Numbered from the stretch's first letter, positions 21,325-31,804 are shown. The stretch is 64,000 nt of DNA from Stenotrophomonas sp. 610A2 (GCF_030549615.1 NZ_CP130832.1:3100001-3164000); one strand, 5' to 3'. A program made the numbers and translations. Notes: generated by a model from the letters alone, not told the origin.

Positions 21325-21756
21325 ATGGAAACAAATGCAATTCTGGCCTGGACGCTGGTATCGGAATGCCCGATTCCGCAGGATGTGAACGACATCCTCG
21401 TGAGCGGTGAAACCGCGGTGGCGGCCTACAAGACGTTCCGCGATTCAGCGGTATTCACCAACAAGCGGTTGATCGTGCGCGACGCGCAGGGCATCACCGG
21501 CAAGAAAGTGGAAATCTATTCGCTGCCCTACTCCTCGATCTACATGTGGTCTTCGGAGAACGGCCACGGCCTGTTCAACTTCAACTCCGAGATCGAACTC
21601 TGGACCAAGGCCGGCCATATCAAGGTCAACCTCAACAAGGGCCTGGATGTCCGCCGTCTGGACAAGCTGATCGCCCAGGCCGTGCTGGGCGGCTCAGAAT
21701 CGCCAGCCATCGCCACCGGTCACACGGTACCTGGCAATCCACCGCCGCTGCCGTAA
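21325..21756 (+). CDS. Bacterial PH-domain protein (YvbH/PHb1-like)
   Basis: The protein has 143 residues. The core (DILVSGETAVAAYKTFRDSA, FTNKRLIVRDAQGITGKKVE, IYSLPYSSIYMWSSEN) matches the bacterial pleckstrin-homology family first described as PHb1/DUF1696. There is no membrane segment or signal peptide. The C-terminal tail is a flexible Pro-rich stretch. The ligand is unknown; such domains commonly assemble into oligomers. It stands alone with REP sequence downstream. Confidence 0.82.
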   Translation: METNAILAWTLVSECPIPQDVNDILVSGETAVAAYKTFRDSAVFTNKRLIVRDAQGITGKKVEIYSLPYSSIYMWSSENGHGLFNFNSEIELWTKAGHIKVNLNKGLDVRRLDKLIAQAVLGGSESPAIATGHTVPGNPPPLP

Positions 21757-21864
21757 CCGGGCGCTGCGCAGGCATTGCCCACCAGCTAAGCAATGCCTGC
21801 AATGCAGTTCACCCAGGCGGTGAGTCATCAGCAATCCGACGCAAGTCCACCGTCGTCGGATTTT

Positions 21865-21965
21865 TTGTAGGAGCGGTGTATGCCGCGAAGCATGTTGGCC
21901 AACAGATCACACCACTGTGCGCAGCTTCATTGATGTCAGCTTCGCGGCTCACGCCGCTCCCACAG
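21865..21965. repeat. REP-type inverted pair in a 325-base gene-free gap
   Basis: A forward copy (21865-21891, one change in the core, GGAGCGGTGTATGCCGC) and an inverted copy (21938-21964). The rest of the gap 21757-22081 holds no gene that I can see. Confidence 0.85.
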
Positions 21966-22081
21966 ACGAGTAGCGGCATCCTCCGTAACCGCAGTGGAAG
22001 TGGCCTCCTCCAAACCCACAGCATTGCCAAGCCTTCACCCACACGATAAAAGGTTATCTGGACAGGTATGCAGGAGGCATC

Positions 22082-22528
22082 ATGGGCTGGCGCAGCATCT
22101 TATTGATCGTTTTGGGGCTGGCAGGCGGACTCAACTGGTGGATCAAACGGACTCCCACCGATCACAGCGACACCAGCGACACCAGCGCCAGCATCCCATT
22201 CGACAAGAACGCGTTCGTCCCCGTGGAGATGCCGGGCGGCACACCGCGCAATACCGTGCTGGTGCTGGCTCCACCGAACTGCCCTTCGGAGCGTGCGAAA
22301 CGCGCCGATGCGCTGGTCTCGGCGCTGCAGGCAAAAGGCATACCGGTCACGCGGGGCGACTCGATTTCCTTTGAGATCAGCAACCCCAGCATCGAACAGC
22401 GGGAAGGCGTGGAACGCACGATGCAGGTTTTCCGGCAGGGCGCACCGGCGGTGTACGTCAATGGCATGGGCATGTCCAACCCCGACTTTGCCCAGGTTGC
22501 CGCCGTGTACGAGAAAACCAGGCATTGA
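22082..22528 (+). CDS. Exported or anchored protein with a thioredoxin/glutaredoxin-like pattern
   Basis: The protein has 148 residues, start preceded by AGGAGG at 22072. One N-terminal hydrophobic helix (SILLIVLGLAGGLNWWIKR) is probably a membrane anchor or uncleaved signal. The rest runs VLVLAPPNCPSERAKRADAL, an helix, GIPVTRGDS and later GAPAVYVNGMG, an order that resembles a glutaredoxin-like fold with a single active-site Cys in place of CxxC and a cis-Pro loop. This is inference from pattern only. Confidence 0.6.
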   Translation: MGWRSILLIVLGLAGGLNWWIKRTPTDHSDTSDTSASIPFDKNAFVPVEMPGGTPRNTVLVLAPPNCPSERAKRADALVSALQAKGIPVTRGDSISFEISNPSIEQREGVERTMQVFRQGAPAVYVNGMGMSNPDFAQVAAVYEKTRH

Positions 22529-22570
22529 GACACGGGTCGCCACCAACGCATTCAATTCTTTAACTGTCCC

Positions 22571-23149
22571 ATGGCCATGCACCCCGATCACCTCGCTTAC
22601 TTCAAGGACCTGCTGGAAGGACGCGCGGACATCTCCTGGAACGCCTGGTTCAAGCGCAACCAGCAAAGCCTGTCGGCACAGCTCATCCGCGCGGATTTTC
22701 TGCGGCTCAAGTTCAACAAGCTGGATGAAGCCGAGCGGCTGCTGCAACAAGCCGCGATTCCCTACGTGCTATCGCCATTGGCCCGGCGGGAGCGGCACCA
22801 CGCGATGCTCCATGAAAGCGTGCTCGATGAGCACGGCCGTCCCTTGCTGTCCTTCCGCCGCAAGGCTTATGACGGCGCGCTCGGACAACTGATGGATGGC
22901 CATGTCGCGCAAGCCGAGGCTACCCTTGCCGCTTACTTGGGCAAACTCAGGCGGCAATCCCCCGGCCCGCGCGCAGAAGCTGTCGCCGATCTCTGCTTTG
23001 ATGGCGAGATGGAGCTGGTCTATGGCACACAGGCGATCGGCATCACCATGCTGCAAACCGTGGCCGCGATTGCCGAAGGTGACGACCTGCTCGATCCCAG
23101 CATCCAACGCGCGCAGCACTTGCTGGCATCCAGGCCATTGCCACGGTAA
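22571..23149 (+). CDS. Hypothetical soluble helical protein
   Basis: The protein has 192 residues with no signal peptide or membrane segment. It is mostly helical, with an Arg-rich stretch (LARRERHHAMLHESVL) and one cysteine in ADLCFDGEMEL. I do not recognise a family. It starts 42 bases after the thioredoxin-like gene, whose operon it may share. No clear ribosome binding site precedes the start, and a second ATG two codons in is possible. Confidence 0.6.
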   Translation: MAMHPDHLAYFKDLLEGRADISWNAWFKRNQQSLSAQLIRADFLRLKFNKLDEAERLLQQAAIPYVLSPLARRERHHAMLHESVLDEHGRPLLSFRRKAYDGALGQLMDGHVAQAEATLAAYLGKLRRQSPGPRAEAVADLCFDGEMELVYGTQAIGITMLQTVAAIAEGDDLLDPSIQRAQHLLASRPLPR

Positions 23150-23312
23150 CGCACGGGCCAGAGCTGAAGGCAACCCTGCTGCGCAAGGCGCAACGGGTAT
23201 GGAAAGGCGCCGCATCCATGCCGTCGTGGCATCATCGCCAACACCGGACATCGCCGGCCCGGCACTACGGCACAACTCCGGCCCAATTTCCCACCGATGT
23301 CGAAGCAATCGA

Positions 23313-23711
23313 ATGACGGCTGACCAGAATCACCATCTCCAGCTCGCACACGCCGTGTTGGCATGGAACCGCAAACACCTGAACCACGCGTCGGTGCTGA
23401 CCGAGGCAATCATCGGCGAGTGCTTCGCCGAACACTTCATCGTCGAGCCCAACGGACGCAGGTACGAAGCAGACCGCAGCAACTACCTGCAATTCCTCGT
23501 TGGCATGAAGGCTGACATGGCCGGCATCGACTACCAGGTCGACCATGCAATCGTCGACGGCGCTTCGGTGGTGTTCTCGATGCGCGCGCGGATCAGTCAT
23601 GTGGATGGGCGCGATGAGCTGTTCCGCGCGATGCTGTTGATGCAATTCAACCACGCCGGCAAGGTCAACCTCTGGCACGAGGTCTATGTGCCGGTCGCCT
23701 TGCCTGCCTGA
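23313..23711 (+). CDS. SnoaL-like/NTF2-fold protein
   Basis: The protein has 132 residues. The pattern of an N-terminal helix pair (AVLAWNRKHLNHASVLTEAI), then IVEPNGRRYEADRSNYLQFL and strands ending in KVNLWHEVYVPV is that of the NTF2-like SnoaL group, which includes small enzymes and ligand-binding proteins. The start at 23313 is the first ATG that gives this fold; the frame continues upstream without similarity. Followed after 40 bases by a GNAT gene. Confidence 0.65.
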   Translation: MTADQNHHLQLAHAVLAWNRKHLNHASVLTEAIIGECFAEHFIVEPNGRRYEADRSNYLQFLVGMKADMAGIDYQVDHAIVDGASVVFSMRARISHVDGRDELFRAMLLMQFNHAGKVNLWHEVYVPVALPA

Positions 23712-23751
23712 CATCCACCTGCCCTGTACCCCCAGCTTTCCGGACGCGACG

Positions 23752-24168
23752 ATGAGCGAATCCCACTACAGCATCAGCCACGACATTCCTTCAGTGGAGA
23801 CCTACCGACACCTGCGTCAGGCCAGCGGGCTCAGCGCGAAGACGGTGGAAGCCGCCAGCCGCGGTCTGCCCAACTCGCTGTTCGCGGTACAGATACTGTG
23901 TGCCGGACAAACGGTGGCAATGGGCCGGGTGATCGGCGATGGCGGTACGTTCTACCAAGTGGTCGATATTGCGGTGCTACCGGAACATCAAGGCCGTGGC
24001 CTGGGCAAGAAAGTCATGAGCGAGATCCAGGGCTACATGGAACGTGAGGTACCCGCCTCGGCCTACGTCAGTCTGCTTGCGGATGGCGAAGCCTACCGTC
24101 TCTACCAGCAATACGGCTTCGCACTGACCGCACCAGCCAGCGTCGGCATGGCATTGAAGAAAGCCTGA
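23752..24168 (+). CDS. GNAT family N-acetyltransferase
   Basis: The protein has 138 residues. Motif A for acetyl-CoA is VVDIAVLPEHQGRGLGKKVM (Q/RxxGxG/A), followed by YRLYQQYGFA, the motif B tyrosine region. The N-terminal part YRHLRQASGLS is like aminoglycoside/small-molecule acetyltransferases of the PhnO/YjgM kind. The substrate is unknown. It lies in a string of small co-directional genes. Confidence 0.88.
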   Translation: MSESHYSISHDIPSVETYRHLRQASGLSAKTVEAASRGLPNSLFAVQILCAGQTVAMGRVIGDGGTFYQVVDIAVLPEHQGRGLGKKVMSEIQGYMEREVPASAYVSLLADGEAYRLYQQYGFALTAPASVGMALKKA

Positions 24169-24212
24169 CCACCGCTGCGCCGACAAGCAGCAGCGAACCA
24201 CGGGACACGACA

Positions 24213-24677
24213 TTGGACATACGGCCACTCAGCCATCACGACATCGATGCCGCAAGCAGGCTTTGCATGGCCGCATTCATGGACTCGGTCGCCTCCACCC
24301 TCGGTGATGAAGGAATCGCTACCTTCCGCAAGGTCGCCGCCGCTGAAGCTTTCGCAGCCCGCATCGCCCCGGACAACCTGATGTGGCTGGCGGAGATTGC
24401 CGGACAAGCTGTGGGCCTGATCGAGCTGAAGCAGGGGCGGCATATCGCAATGCTGTTCGTCGCCCCTGAACTGCAGCGCCACGGCATTGGACGCCGCCTG
24501 GTCGCCGAAGCCATCAAGCACGCACAGACGGATGTGTTGACCGTCAGCGCCTCTCTTCCTTCGGTGCCCGCCTACCTCGGTTATGGATTTCATTGCAGCG
24601 GCAACGTGGGCGAGTCCATGGGAATCATCTACCAGCCGATGGAGATGCAGCTGGACCGCACCGGCGCAGGCCACTGA
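24213..24677 (+). CDS. GNAT family N-acetyltransferase, TTG start
   Basis: The protein has 154 residues. Motif A reads MLFVAPELQRHGIGRRLV, and PAYLGYGFH is the motif B region. It must start at the TTG at 24213 (with GGGACACGACA upstream), because later ATG codons would remove the first strand of the fold (DIRPLSHHDIDAASRLCMAA). It lies 44 bases after the previous acetyltransferase; the two are not recent duplicates by sequence. Confidence 0.85.
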   Translation: MDIRPLSHHDIDAASRLCMAAFMDSVASTLGDEGIATFRKVAAAEAFAARIAPDNLMWLAEIAGQAVGLIELKQGRHIAMLFVAPELQRHGIGRRLVAEAIKHAQTDVLTVSASLPSVPAYLGYGFHCSGNVGESMGIIYQPMEMQLDRTGAGH

Positions 24678-24757
24678 TACGAACGATCACAACCTCCGTC
24701 AGGTACCGGTCCACCCCGCCTGCAATTCCAACTCCCTCCAGCCCCCAGGCAACCTCC

Positions 24758-25096
24758 ATGCAGACCATCGATTGGAACGACTTCAGCAAGGTGGAGCTAC
24801 GCGTCGGCCGCGTCATCGCCGCCGAACCGTTCGCCGCCGCCCGCAAACCCGCCTACATCCTGCAGGTCGATTTCGGCCCGGACTTCGGCACCCGCAAGTC
24901 CAGCGCACAGATCACCGCGCTTTACAGTCCCGAACAGCTGATCGGGCGACTGGTGGTGGCAGTGATCAACTTCCCGCCAAAACAGATTGGCCCGCTGATG
25001 TCCGAGTGCCTGGTGACCGGATTCCACGATGCCGAAGGACGGGTGAGCCTGTGCATGCCGGAACATGAAGTCCCGCTGGGCACACGCCTGCTGTAA
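24758..25096 (+). CDS. csaA: CsaA-type tRNA-binding-domain protein
   Basis: The protein has 112 residues, the normal size for CsaA. It is a single tRNA-binding OB fold as in the C-terminus of methionyl-tRNA synthetase: DWNDFSKVELRVGRVI, YILQVDFGPDFGTRKSSAQI, LIGRLVVAVINFPPKQIGP and a FHDAEGRVSLCMPE end. CsaA is a secretion-related chaperone in Bacillus; in proteobacteria its role is open. It probably works as a dimer. Confidence 0.85.
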   Translation: MQTIDWNDFSKVELRVGRVIAAEPFAAARKPAYILQVDFGPDFGTRKSSAQITALYSPEQLIGRLVVAVINFPPKQIGPLMSECLVTGFHDAEGRVSLCMPEHEVPLGTRLL

Positions 25097-25220
25097 CGCC
25101 CCGCGCCGCCCCGGCGATTGCTGGGCTGGTTGGTCCGGCCGAACCGCACACACGGCCTCGACGGCACCTCGTGCTAGCGTTCGGCACGAAATTCTTCGCC
25201 AATGCGGATGGGAGCCAGCG

Positions 25221-25802
25221 ATGGGCAAGGGCCGACTGGAAGCGTTCAGTGATGGCGTCATGGCCATCATCATCACCATCATGGTGCTGGAGATGCGTCC
25301 GCCGGAAGGTGCCACGCTGGACGCGCTGCGGCCGCTGCTGACCACCCTGCTCAGTTACCTGCTGAGCTTCGTCTACGTCGGCATCTACTGGAACAACCAT
25401 CATCACCTGCTACAGGCCTGCCAGAAGGTCAACGGCAGCGTCCTGTGGGCCAATCTGCACCTGTTGTTCTGGCTCTCCCTGCTGCCGTTCGCCACGCATT
25501 GGATGGACGACTTCAACAAGCAGCCGCTACCGAGCGCGCTTTACGGCTGCATCCTGTTGGCGGCAGCCGTCGCGTACTGGATCCTGCAGCGCAGCATCGT
25601 CGCCGCCGACGGCGAGAACTCGCGCCTGCAACATGCCTTGGGCAAGGACTGGAAAGGCAAGCTGTCGCCGCTGCTCTACATCAGCGGCATTGCACTGAGC
25701 TTCGCCAACGCGCATATGGCACAACTGGTGTACGCAGCCGCAGCCTTGCTCTGGCTGATCCCGGACAAGCGCATCGAGCGCGAGCTCGGGCAGGCTGGCT
25801 AG
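25221..25802 (+). CDS. TMEM175-family potassium channel protein (DUF1211)
   Basis: The protein has 193 residues with about six membrane segments. The family signature RLEAFSDGVMAIIITIMVLE forms the pore-lining first helix with the conserved FSDG. It has a single six-helix module, as bacterial TMEM175 proteins do, which assemble as tetramers and conduct potassium. Further segments include LLSYLLSFVYVGIYWNNHHH and LLFWLSLLPFATHWM. The ATG at 25221 has GGGAGC upstream. It is not near any known osmotic-stress gene. Confidence 0.88.
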   Translation: MGKGRLEAFSDGVMAIIITIMVLEMRPPEGATLDALRPLLTTLLSYLLSFVYVGIYWNNHHHLLQACQKVNGSVLWANLHLLFWLSLLPFATHWMDDFNKQPLPSALYGCILLAAAVAYWILQRSIVAADGENSRLQHALGKDWKGKLSPLLYISGIALSFANAHMAQLVYAAAALLWLIPDKRIERELGQAG

Positions 25803-25926
25803 GCCATCAAGCTTGGCCTGCCAGCAATATCCCGACACACTGCTGAGCGCCAACTCCGTCGCTTCACATCTGCGCAGCCGGCTTGAGGTAAAAAGCCCTG
25901 CCCTTCCACCCTTTTCAGGAACGTCA

Positions 25927-26382
25927 ATGGCCGCGTCCAAATCCACCGGGTTTACCGCCGAAGAACAGGCCGCGATGAAGGAGCGTGCGAAGGAGCTCAA
26001 GGCCGAAGCCAAGGCCGGCAAACTGAAGGCCGACGGCGAAGCCGAACTGCTCGCCAAGGTTGCCGAGATGCCCGCCGCCGAGCAGCAGATGGCGCGACGC
26101 CTGCATGCCATCGTCTCCGCCACTGCACCGTCGCTCACGCCGAAGACCTGGTACGGCATGCCGGCCTATGCGCGCGATGGCAAGGTGGTGCTGTTCTTCC
26201 AGGGAGCCAGCAAGTTCGGCGCGCGCTATTCCACGCTGGGCTTCAACGATACGGCGATGCTTGATGACGGCCCGATGTGGGCGACTTCTTTCGCCCTTGC
26301 GGAACTCAACCCCGAGGTCGAAAAGAAGATCACTGCCTTGGTCAAGAAGGCCGTGCGCAAGCACGACAGCAGTCTGCAGTAG
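25927..26382 (+). CDS. DUF1801/YdhG-like protein
   Basis: The protein has 151 residues. A charged N-terminal helix (EEQAAMKERAKELKAEAK) precedes a DUF1801-like core: IVSATAPSLTPKTWYGMPAY, KVVLFFQGASKFGARYSTLG and a C-terminal helix with VKKAVRK. The start at 25927 follows CAGGAA; an in-frame ATG at 25813 would add a low-quality leader. Function unknown. Confidence 0.75.
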   Translation: MAASKSTGFTAEEQAAMKERAKELKAEAKAGKLKADGEAELLAKVAEMPAAEQQMARRLHAIVSATAPSLTPKTWYGMPAYARDGKVVLFFQGASKFGARYSTLGFNDTAMLDDGPMWATSFALAELNPEVEKKITALVKKAVRKHDSSLQ

Positions 26383-26403
26383 TTCAATCGATCATTTGCC
26401 GCT

Positions 26404-26934
26404 ATGGTTGGCGGCCCTTCAATGATCGAATGCATGTCTGCTTGGACCTGGTTGTTTCCGCGTACGTCCGTGAGCTTTGCCAGCCCGCTCACACCGCAAC
26501 AGGCCGCCGAGGCCCTGCGCGAGACGATTTCACGACGTAACTTCACCGCCAGCGGCACGATTGCCGGGTCGGTGGGCAGTGTGCGCGTGCATCTGTATCA
26601 CCGCACGCTGATGCGCAATTCGTTCAAACCGCATTTCCGCGGCAGCCTGCATGCGACCACACAGGGCTGCGAGCTCCGCGGTTCCTTTGCGCTGCCCTGG
26701 CTGGTCAAAGCCTTCATGGTGTTCTGGCTCGGTTTCTGTGTACTTTGGAGCGTACTCACCGCCATCCAGGTTGGCAGGATGGATCTGATCTTCCTGTTGC
26801 CTGCAGCGATACCGGGCATTCTGATGCTGGGTTTCGGCATCGGTCTGGTACGGCTGGGCCAACATCTGGCCAACGATGACCCGGCCACGGTGTCAAGGAT
26901 GATCCGGCAGGCATTACAGTCACCCTCTGTCTGA
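26404..26934 (+). CDS. Hypothetical two-helix membrane protein
   Basis: The protein has 176 residues from the first ATG, or 170 if the ATG at 26422 is used. The N-terminal 100 residues are soluble and strand-rich. Two membrane helices follow (WLVKAFMVFWLGFCVLWSVL and LLPAAIPGILMLGFGIGLVR). No family recognised. It starts 22 bases after the DUF1801 gene. Confidence 0.65.
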   Translation: MVGGPSMIECMSAWTWLFPRTSVSFASPLTPQQAAEALRETISRRNFTASGTIAGSVGSVRVHLYHRTLMRNSFKPHFRGSLHATTQGCELRGSFALPWLVKAFMVFWLGFCVLWSVLTAIQVGRMDLIFLLPAAIPGILMLGFGIGLVRLGQHLANDDPATVSRMIRQALQSPSV

Positions 26935-26956
26935 CCCCAACCGCGAGTATCCCCGC

Positions 26957-27253
26957 TTGTCCAACCATGACGACACCGCACTGGAATTGCAGAAACTGCA
27001 GTTCGAAGTGATGCAGCAGTTGGAAGTCATTGCCGATGACATCAAGGCCGGGCGACTGGGCGCCGATGAAGGTGCGGCCAAGGCCAAGGCCGTCATTGCA
27101 GCCAGCGAACAGCAACGTATCGTCATGTTCAATGCCGCCATGACGACACGGCAACGGCAAGGTCGTCGTGGCTGGCTGTTCGCCTTGATGGTGGTGGTCG
27201 CAATCGCCGTAGTAGTGGCAGGCCTGCTGCTTGCGCGCATCAGCGCCGCATAA
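26957..27253 (+). CDS. Small membrane protein with C-terminal anchor, TTG start
   Basis: The protein has 98 residues. The soluble part is a long helical hairpin with heptad character (LELQKLQFEVMQQLEVIADD...). A basic RQRQGRRG precedes one C-terminal membrane helix (WLFALMVVVAIAVVVAGLLL). The only good start is TTG at 26957. It is 22 bases after the two-helix membrane protein and likely co-transcribed. Function unknown. Confidence 0.6.
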   Translation: MSNHDDTALELQKLQFEVMQQLEVIADDIKAGRLGADEGAAKAKAVIAASEQQRIVMFNAAMTTRQRQGRRGWLFALMVVVAIAVVVAGLLLARISAA

Positions 27254-27259
27254 GCACAG

Positions 27260-27632
27260 GTAGTGCCGAGCCATGCTCGGCAAGGGCTTTCCCGGCAATC
27301 CAGCAAGGACCGCTTGTAGGAGCGGCGTAAGCCGCGAAGCCACCAATCCAACACACCGCGAAAAGCTTACCCCTCCCCAGCCCTCCCCTTCGCTACGCGA
27401 AAGGGAGGGAGCGTAGTGCCGAGCCATGCTCGGCAGGGGCTTGCCAGCAATGCCACAGCGGCCTTTGTAGGAGCGGCGTAAGCCGCGAAGCCACCAATCC
27501 AACACATCGCGAAGAGCTTACCCCTCCCCAGCCCTCCCCTTCGCTACGCGAAAGGGAGGGAGCTGTAGTGCCGAGCCATGCTCGGCAGGGGCTTTCCCGG
27601 TAACGCCTCTGCCGAGCATGGCTCGGCACTAC
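27260..27632. repeat. Composite palindrome array: tandem duplication of a SMAG-REP-C unit, closed by a SMAG dyad
   Basis: Unit 1 (27260-27412) holds SMAG, REP (27315-27340) and family C (27369-27411). Unit 2 (27413-27564) repeats the same three in the same order with very few changes, a period of 152-153 bases. A third SMAG (27565-27588) then pairs with an inverted copy (27609-27632). The array fills the 398-base gap between convergent genes, and no gene lies in it. Confidence 0.92.
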
Positions 27633-27651
27633 CAGACGCCCGCCGCGTACC

Positions 27652-29484
<1,833 letters not shown>

Positions 29485-29501
29485 CGCCACGGCCTGTAAA
29501 A

Positions 29502-29540
29502 CCAGAACAGGCCGCGATTGTCCCATCGCGGCCTGTGTTG
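29502..29540 (-). terminator. Hairpin between the serine hydrolase and the ABC exporter
   Basis: A stem of about 13 base pairs (AACAGGCCGCGAT, loop, ATCGCGGCCTGTGTT) ends on the minus strand with TTCTGGTTTT. The hairpin ends only about 18 bases before the exporter start codon. It may terminate the upstream gene or act as a leader attenuator. Confidence 0.7.
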
Positions 29541-29588
29541 TGTCTGTCTAGGCGATGTATGGCGGTGTGAGCGACAAAAGCTGGCGGG

Positions 29589-29691
29589 TTGTGGGGGCGG
29601 TGTCAGCCGCGAAGCCGACACCTTTTACACAGCCCTGATCAACTGCCAGCTGATGATCCATCTGCTTCGCGGCTTACGCCGCTCCTACAAG
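29589..29691. repeat. REP-type inverted pair
   Basis: A degenerate forward copy (29589-29615, GGGGGCGGTGTCAGCCGC) and a canonical inverted copy (29662-29690). It lies just after the stop of the serine hydrolase. Confidence 0.85.
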
Positions 29692-29695
29692 CGCC

Positions 29696-31273
29696 TTATT
29701 CCGCCTTTGGCTTCAGCAGCAGGTCCTGGAAGTCGAAGCTGAAGTCGGTCAACGAGGACACTGCCTGCATCCGTACCTCACGCACCTTGCCGTCCGGATC
29801 CAGGCTGAAATTGACGAAAGCATCGGCGTTGAGCGAGCGGTTGTCCCAACGCACGATGAAGGTGTCGTGCTGCCAGTGCTCCATCGTGCCGACCAGATCA
29901 GCTGTCGCGCCGAAGCGCAGACGCAGCTTGCCGCCCTGCTGCTCCACGAACACATCGCCGTACCAGGCATCGCGATAGGTGCCCGCATAGCCGGACAGCG
30001 GCAGCGACGGCTTGCTCTTGGCGTCGCGTGCGGCCACATGCTTGTCCCAGCCTTCATCGGCATTGCCCTGCGCCTTGGCCACGCCAGCGGCGTAGGCGGC
30101 GACCCAGTCATTACCCTGCGCGCCGAGCATGGCGTCGAGCACGCTCATGGTGATCGCATTGAAGGCGGCACCGGATTCCTGGTTGGTCAGTACCACCACG
30201 CCCAGGTTCTGCTCGGGCACCAGGGTCAGGCGCGACACCTGACCCGGCCAACCGCCGGTATGCCAGACCAGTTTCTGGCCACGGTAATCGCTCAGGCTCC
30301 AGCCCTCGCCATAACCTGCGAAGTTCGGCCGTGCCGGTGCCAGCTCAGGCACCGACGGCTTGGGCACCACCTGCGGGATCTGCATCTGCCACATCTGCTG
30401 CTGGGTCTTCTCGGTGAACAGCGGCGTGCCATCGGCAAGCTTGCCTTCGGCCAGCTGCACATTCATCCACTTGGCCAGGTCGTGCACGCTGGAATAGATG
30501 CCACCGGCACCGGCGTTGTTGGACCAGGTCAGCGGCGGCACCGGCCGCAGATCCTTGAAGTCGTACTTGGCGTGACCGACGGCAGCCTTGTCGCCCGGCT
30601 GCAGATGGTCGGCGTTGTAGCGGGTTTCGCTCATGCCGACCTTGTTGAAGATGCGCTGCTGCAGGAAGTCGGCAAATGACTGCCCGGACACCTTCTCGAT
30701 CACCTGCTGGGCAACCGCATACAGGATGTTGTCGTAGGCATAGCGATCACGGAAACCATTCTTCAGCGGCACCTGCGCCAACCGCGCGACCACTTCCGCA
30801 TTGCTGTAACGGGTGGTCGGCCAGAACAACAGGTCGCCTGCGCCCAGGCTCAGCCCGCTGCGGTGCGAGAGCAGGTCGCGGATGCGCATCTCGCCGGTGA
30901 CATAGGGGTCGGACATGCGGAACGAGGGCAGATGATCGACGACCCGGTCGTCCATCTTCAGCTTGCCCTCTTCTGCCAGCAGGTTCAGCGAAGTAGCGGT
31001 GAACGCCTTGGTATTGGAAGCAATGGCGAACAAGGTATCGGCCTGTACCGGCTCGGGCTTGCCCAGTTCACGCAGGCCCCAGCCACGCTCCAGGATCACC
31101 TTGCCGTCCTTGACCACGGCCACCGCCACGCCAGGCACGTCGAACTGCTGGCGCACGCGTTCCACCGTGGCATCCAACTGCTGCAATTCCGTCGGCACTG
31201 CCTCCTGTGCGGAGGCCATCGGTGCCACCACGCCCATTGCGAGCACCAGCCCGCCACCCAACCAACTATTCAA
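29696..31273 (-). CDS. Class C beta-lactamase-family serine hydrolase, TTG start
   Basis: The protein has 525 residues. A signal peptide ends near ASAQEA. The SxxK motif is SNTK (FAIASNTKAFTATS), the second motif region is YAYDN, and the third is HTGG in VWHTGGWPG. A DUF3471-like C-terminal strand domain follows. Members are esterases or peptidases of the AmpC/PBP fold; antibiotic hydrolysis should not be assumed. The TTG at 31273 is chosen because GGGAG lies six bases upstream and the signal peptide follows at once; no ATG fits. Confidence 0.88.
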   Translation of the reverse strand: MNSWLGGGLVLAMGVVAPMASAQEAVPTELQQLDATVERVRQQFDVPGVAVAVVKDGKVILERGWGLRELGKPEPVQADTLFAIASNTKAFTATSLNLLAEEGKLKMDDRVVDHLPSFRMSDPYVTGEMRIRDLLSHRSGLSLGAGDLLFWPTTRYSNAEVVARLAQVPLKNGFRDRYAYDNILYAVAQQVIEKVSGQSFADFLQQRIFNKVGMSETRYNADHLQPGDKAAVGHAKYDFKDLRPVPPLTWSNNAGAGGIYSSVHDLAKWMNVQLAEGKLADGTPLFTEKTQQQMWQMQIPQVVPKPSVPELAPARPNFAGYGEGWSLSDYRGQKLVWHTGGWPGQVSRLTLVPEQNLGVVVLTNQESGAAFNAITMSVLDAMLGAQGNDWVAAYAAGVAKAQGNADEGWDKHVAARDAKSKPSLPLSGYAGTYRDAWYGDVFVEQQGGKLRLRFGATADLVGTMEHWQHDTFIVRWDNRSLNADAFVNFSLDPDGKVREVRMQAVSSLTDFSFDFQDLLLKPKAE

Positions 31274-31375
31274 TGCGCTCTCCCTTTGTGTCGATGCCGG
31301 CCGCGGGCCGGTCTTCTCGCGATGGTAACGCGAGCGCGCCCACCCTCGCCTTTCCGCAACTGCCCAGAAGCGACC

Positions 31376-31804
31376 ATGGACCTCGCCGCCCGCACCACCG
31401 CCACCATCATTCCCTGCCTGCGCTACCGCGATGCGCCCGCCGCCATCGACTGGTTGTGCAAGGCCTTCGGCTTCCAGCGCCATGCGGTGTACCAGGATGG
31501 CGATGTCGTCCATCACGCACAGCTGGTGTTCGGCAACGGCATGATCATGCTCGGATCGGTGCAGCCCAGCGAATGGGGCAGCAACATGATCCAACCCGAC
31601 GAGGTGGGCGGCATGGAGACGCAGAGCGCCTGCGTCATCGTCAGCGATGCCGACGCACATTACGCGCAGGCCAAGGCCGCCGGTGCCGAGATCGTCATCG
31701 ACATCGCCGACCAGGACTACGGCGGCCGCGGCTATGCCTGTCGCGATCCGGAGGGGCATTTGTGGTGGTTCGGCAGCTACGACCCATGGGCGGCAAGCGT
31801 GTAG
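31376..31804 (+). CDS. VOC family (glyoxalase/bleomycin-resistance fold) protein
   Basis: The protein has 142 residues. The VOC fold is seen in IIPCLRYRDAPAAIDWLCKA, HAQLVFGNGMIMLGSV and the second-half motif YACRDPEGHLWWFGSYD, typical of PhnB/YycE-like members. Function within the family cannot be told. Its stop codon TAG is part of a SMAG copy starting at 31801. It is divergent from the serine hydrolase gene, with 102 bases between. Confidence 0.85.
   Translation: MDLAARTTATIIPCLRYRDAPAAIDWLCKAFGFQRHAVYQDGDVVHHAQLVFGNGMIMLGSVQPSEWGSNMIQPDEVGGMETQSACVIVSDADAHYAQAKAAGAEIVIDIADQDYGGRGYACRDPEGHLWWFGSYDPWAASV

Noticed and set aside
27260..27632. Possible CRISPR array
   Set aside because: Repeats are palindromes of three kinds and the units are near-identical throughout, without unique spacers. 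No cas gene lies near.
29696..31273. Resistance-type AmpC beta-lactamase
   Set aside because: The motifs fit the wider serine hydrolase family with a DUF3471-like tail. There is no ampR next to it, and the length is far above that of AmpC.
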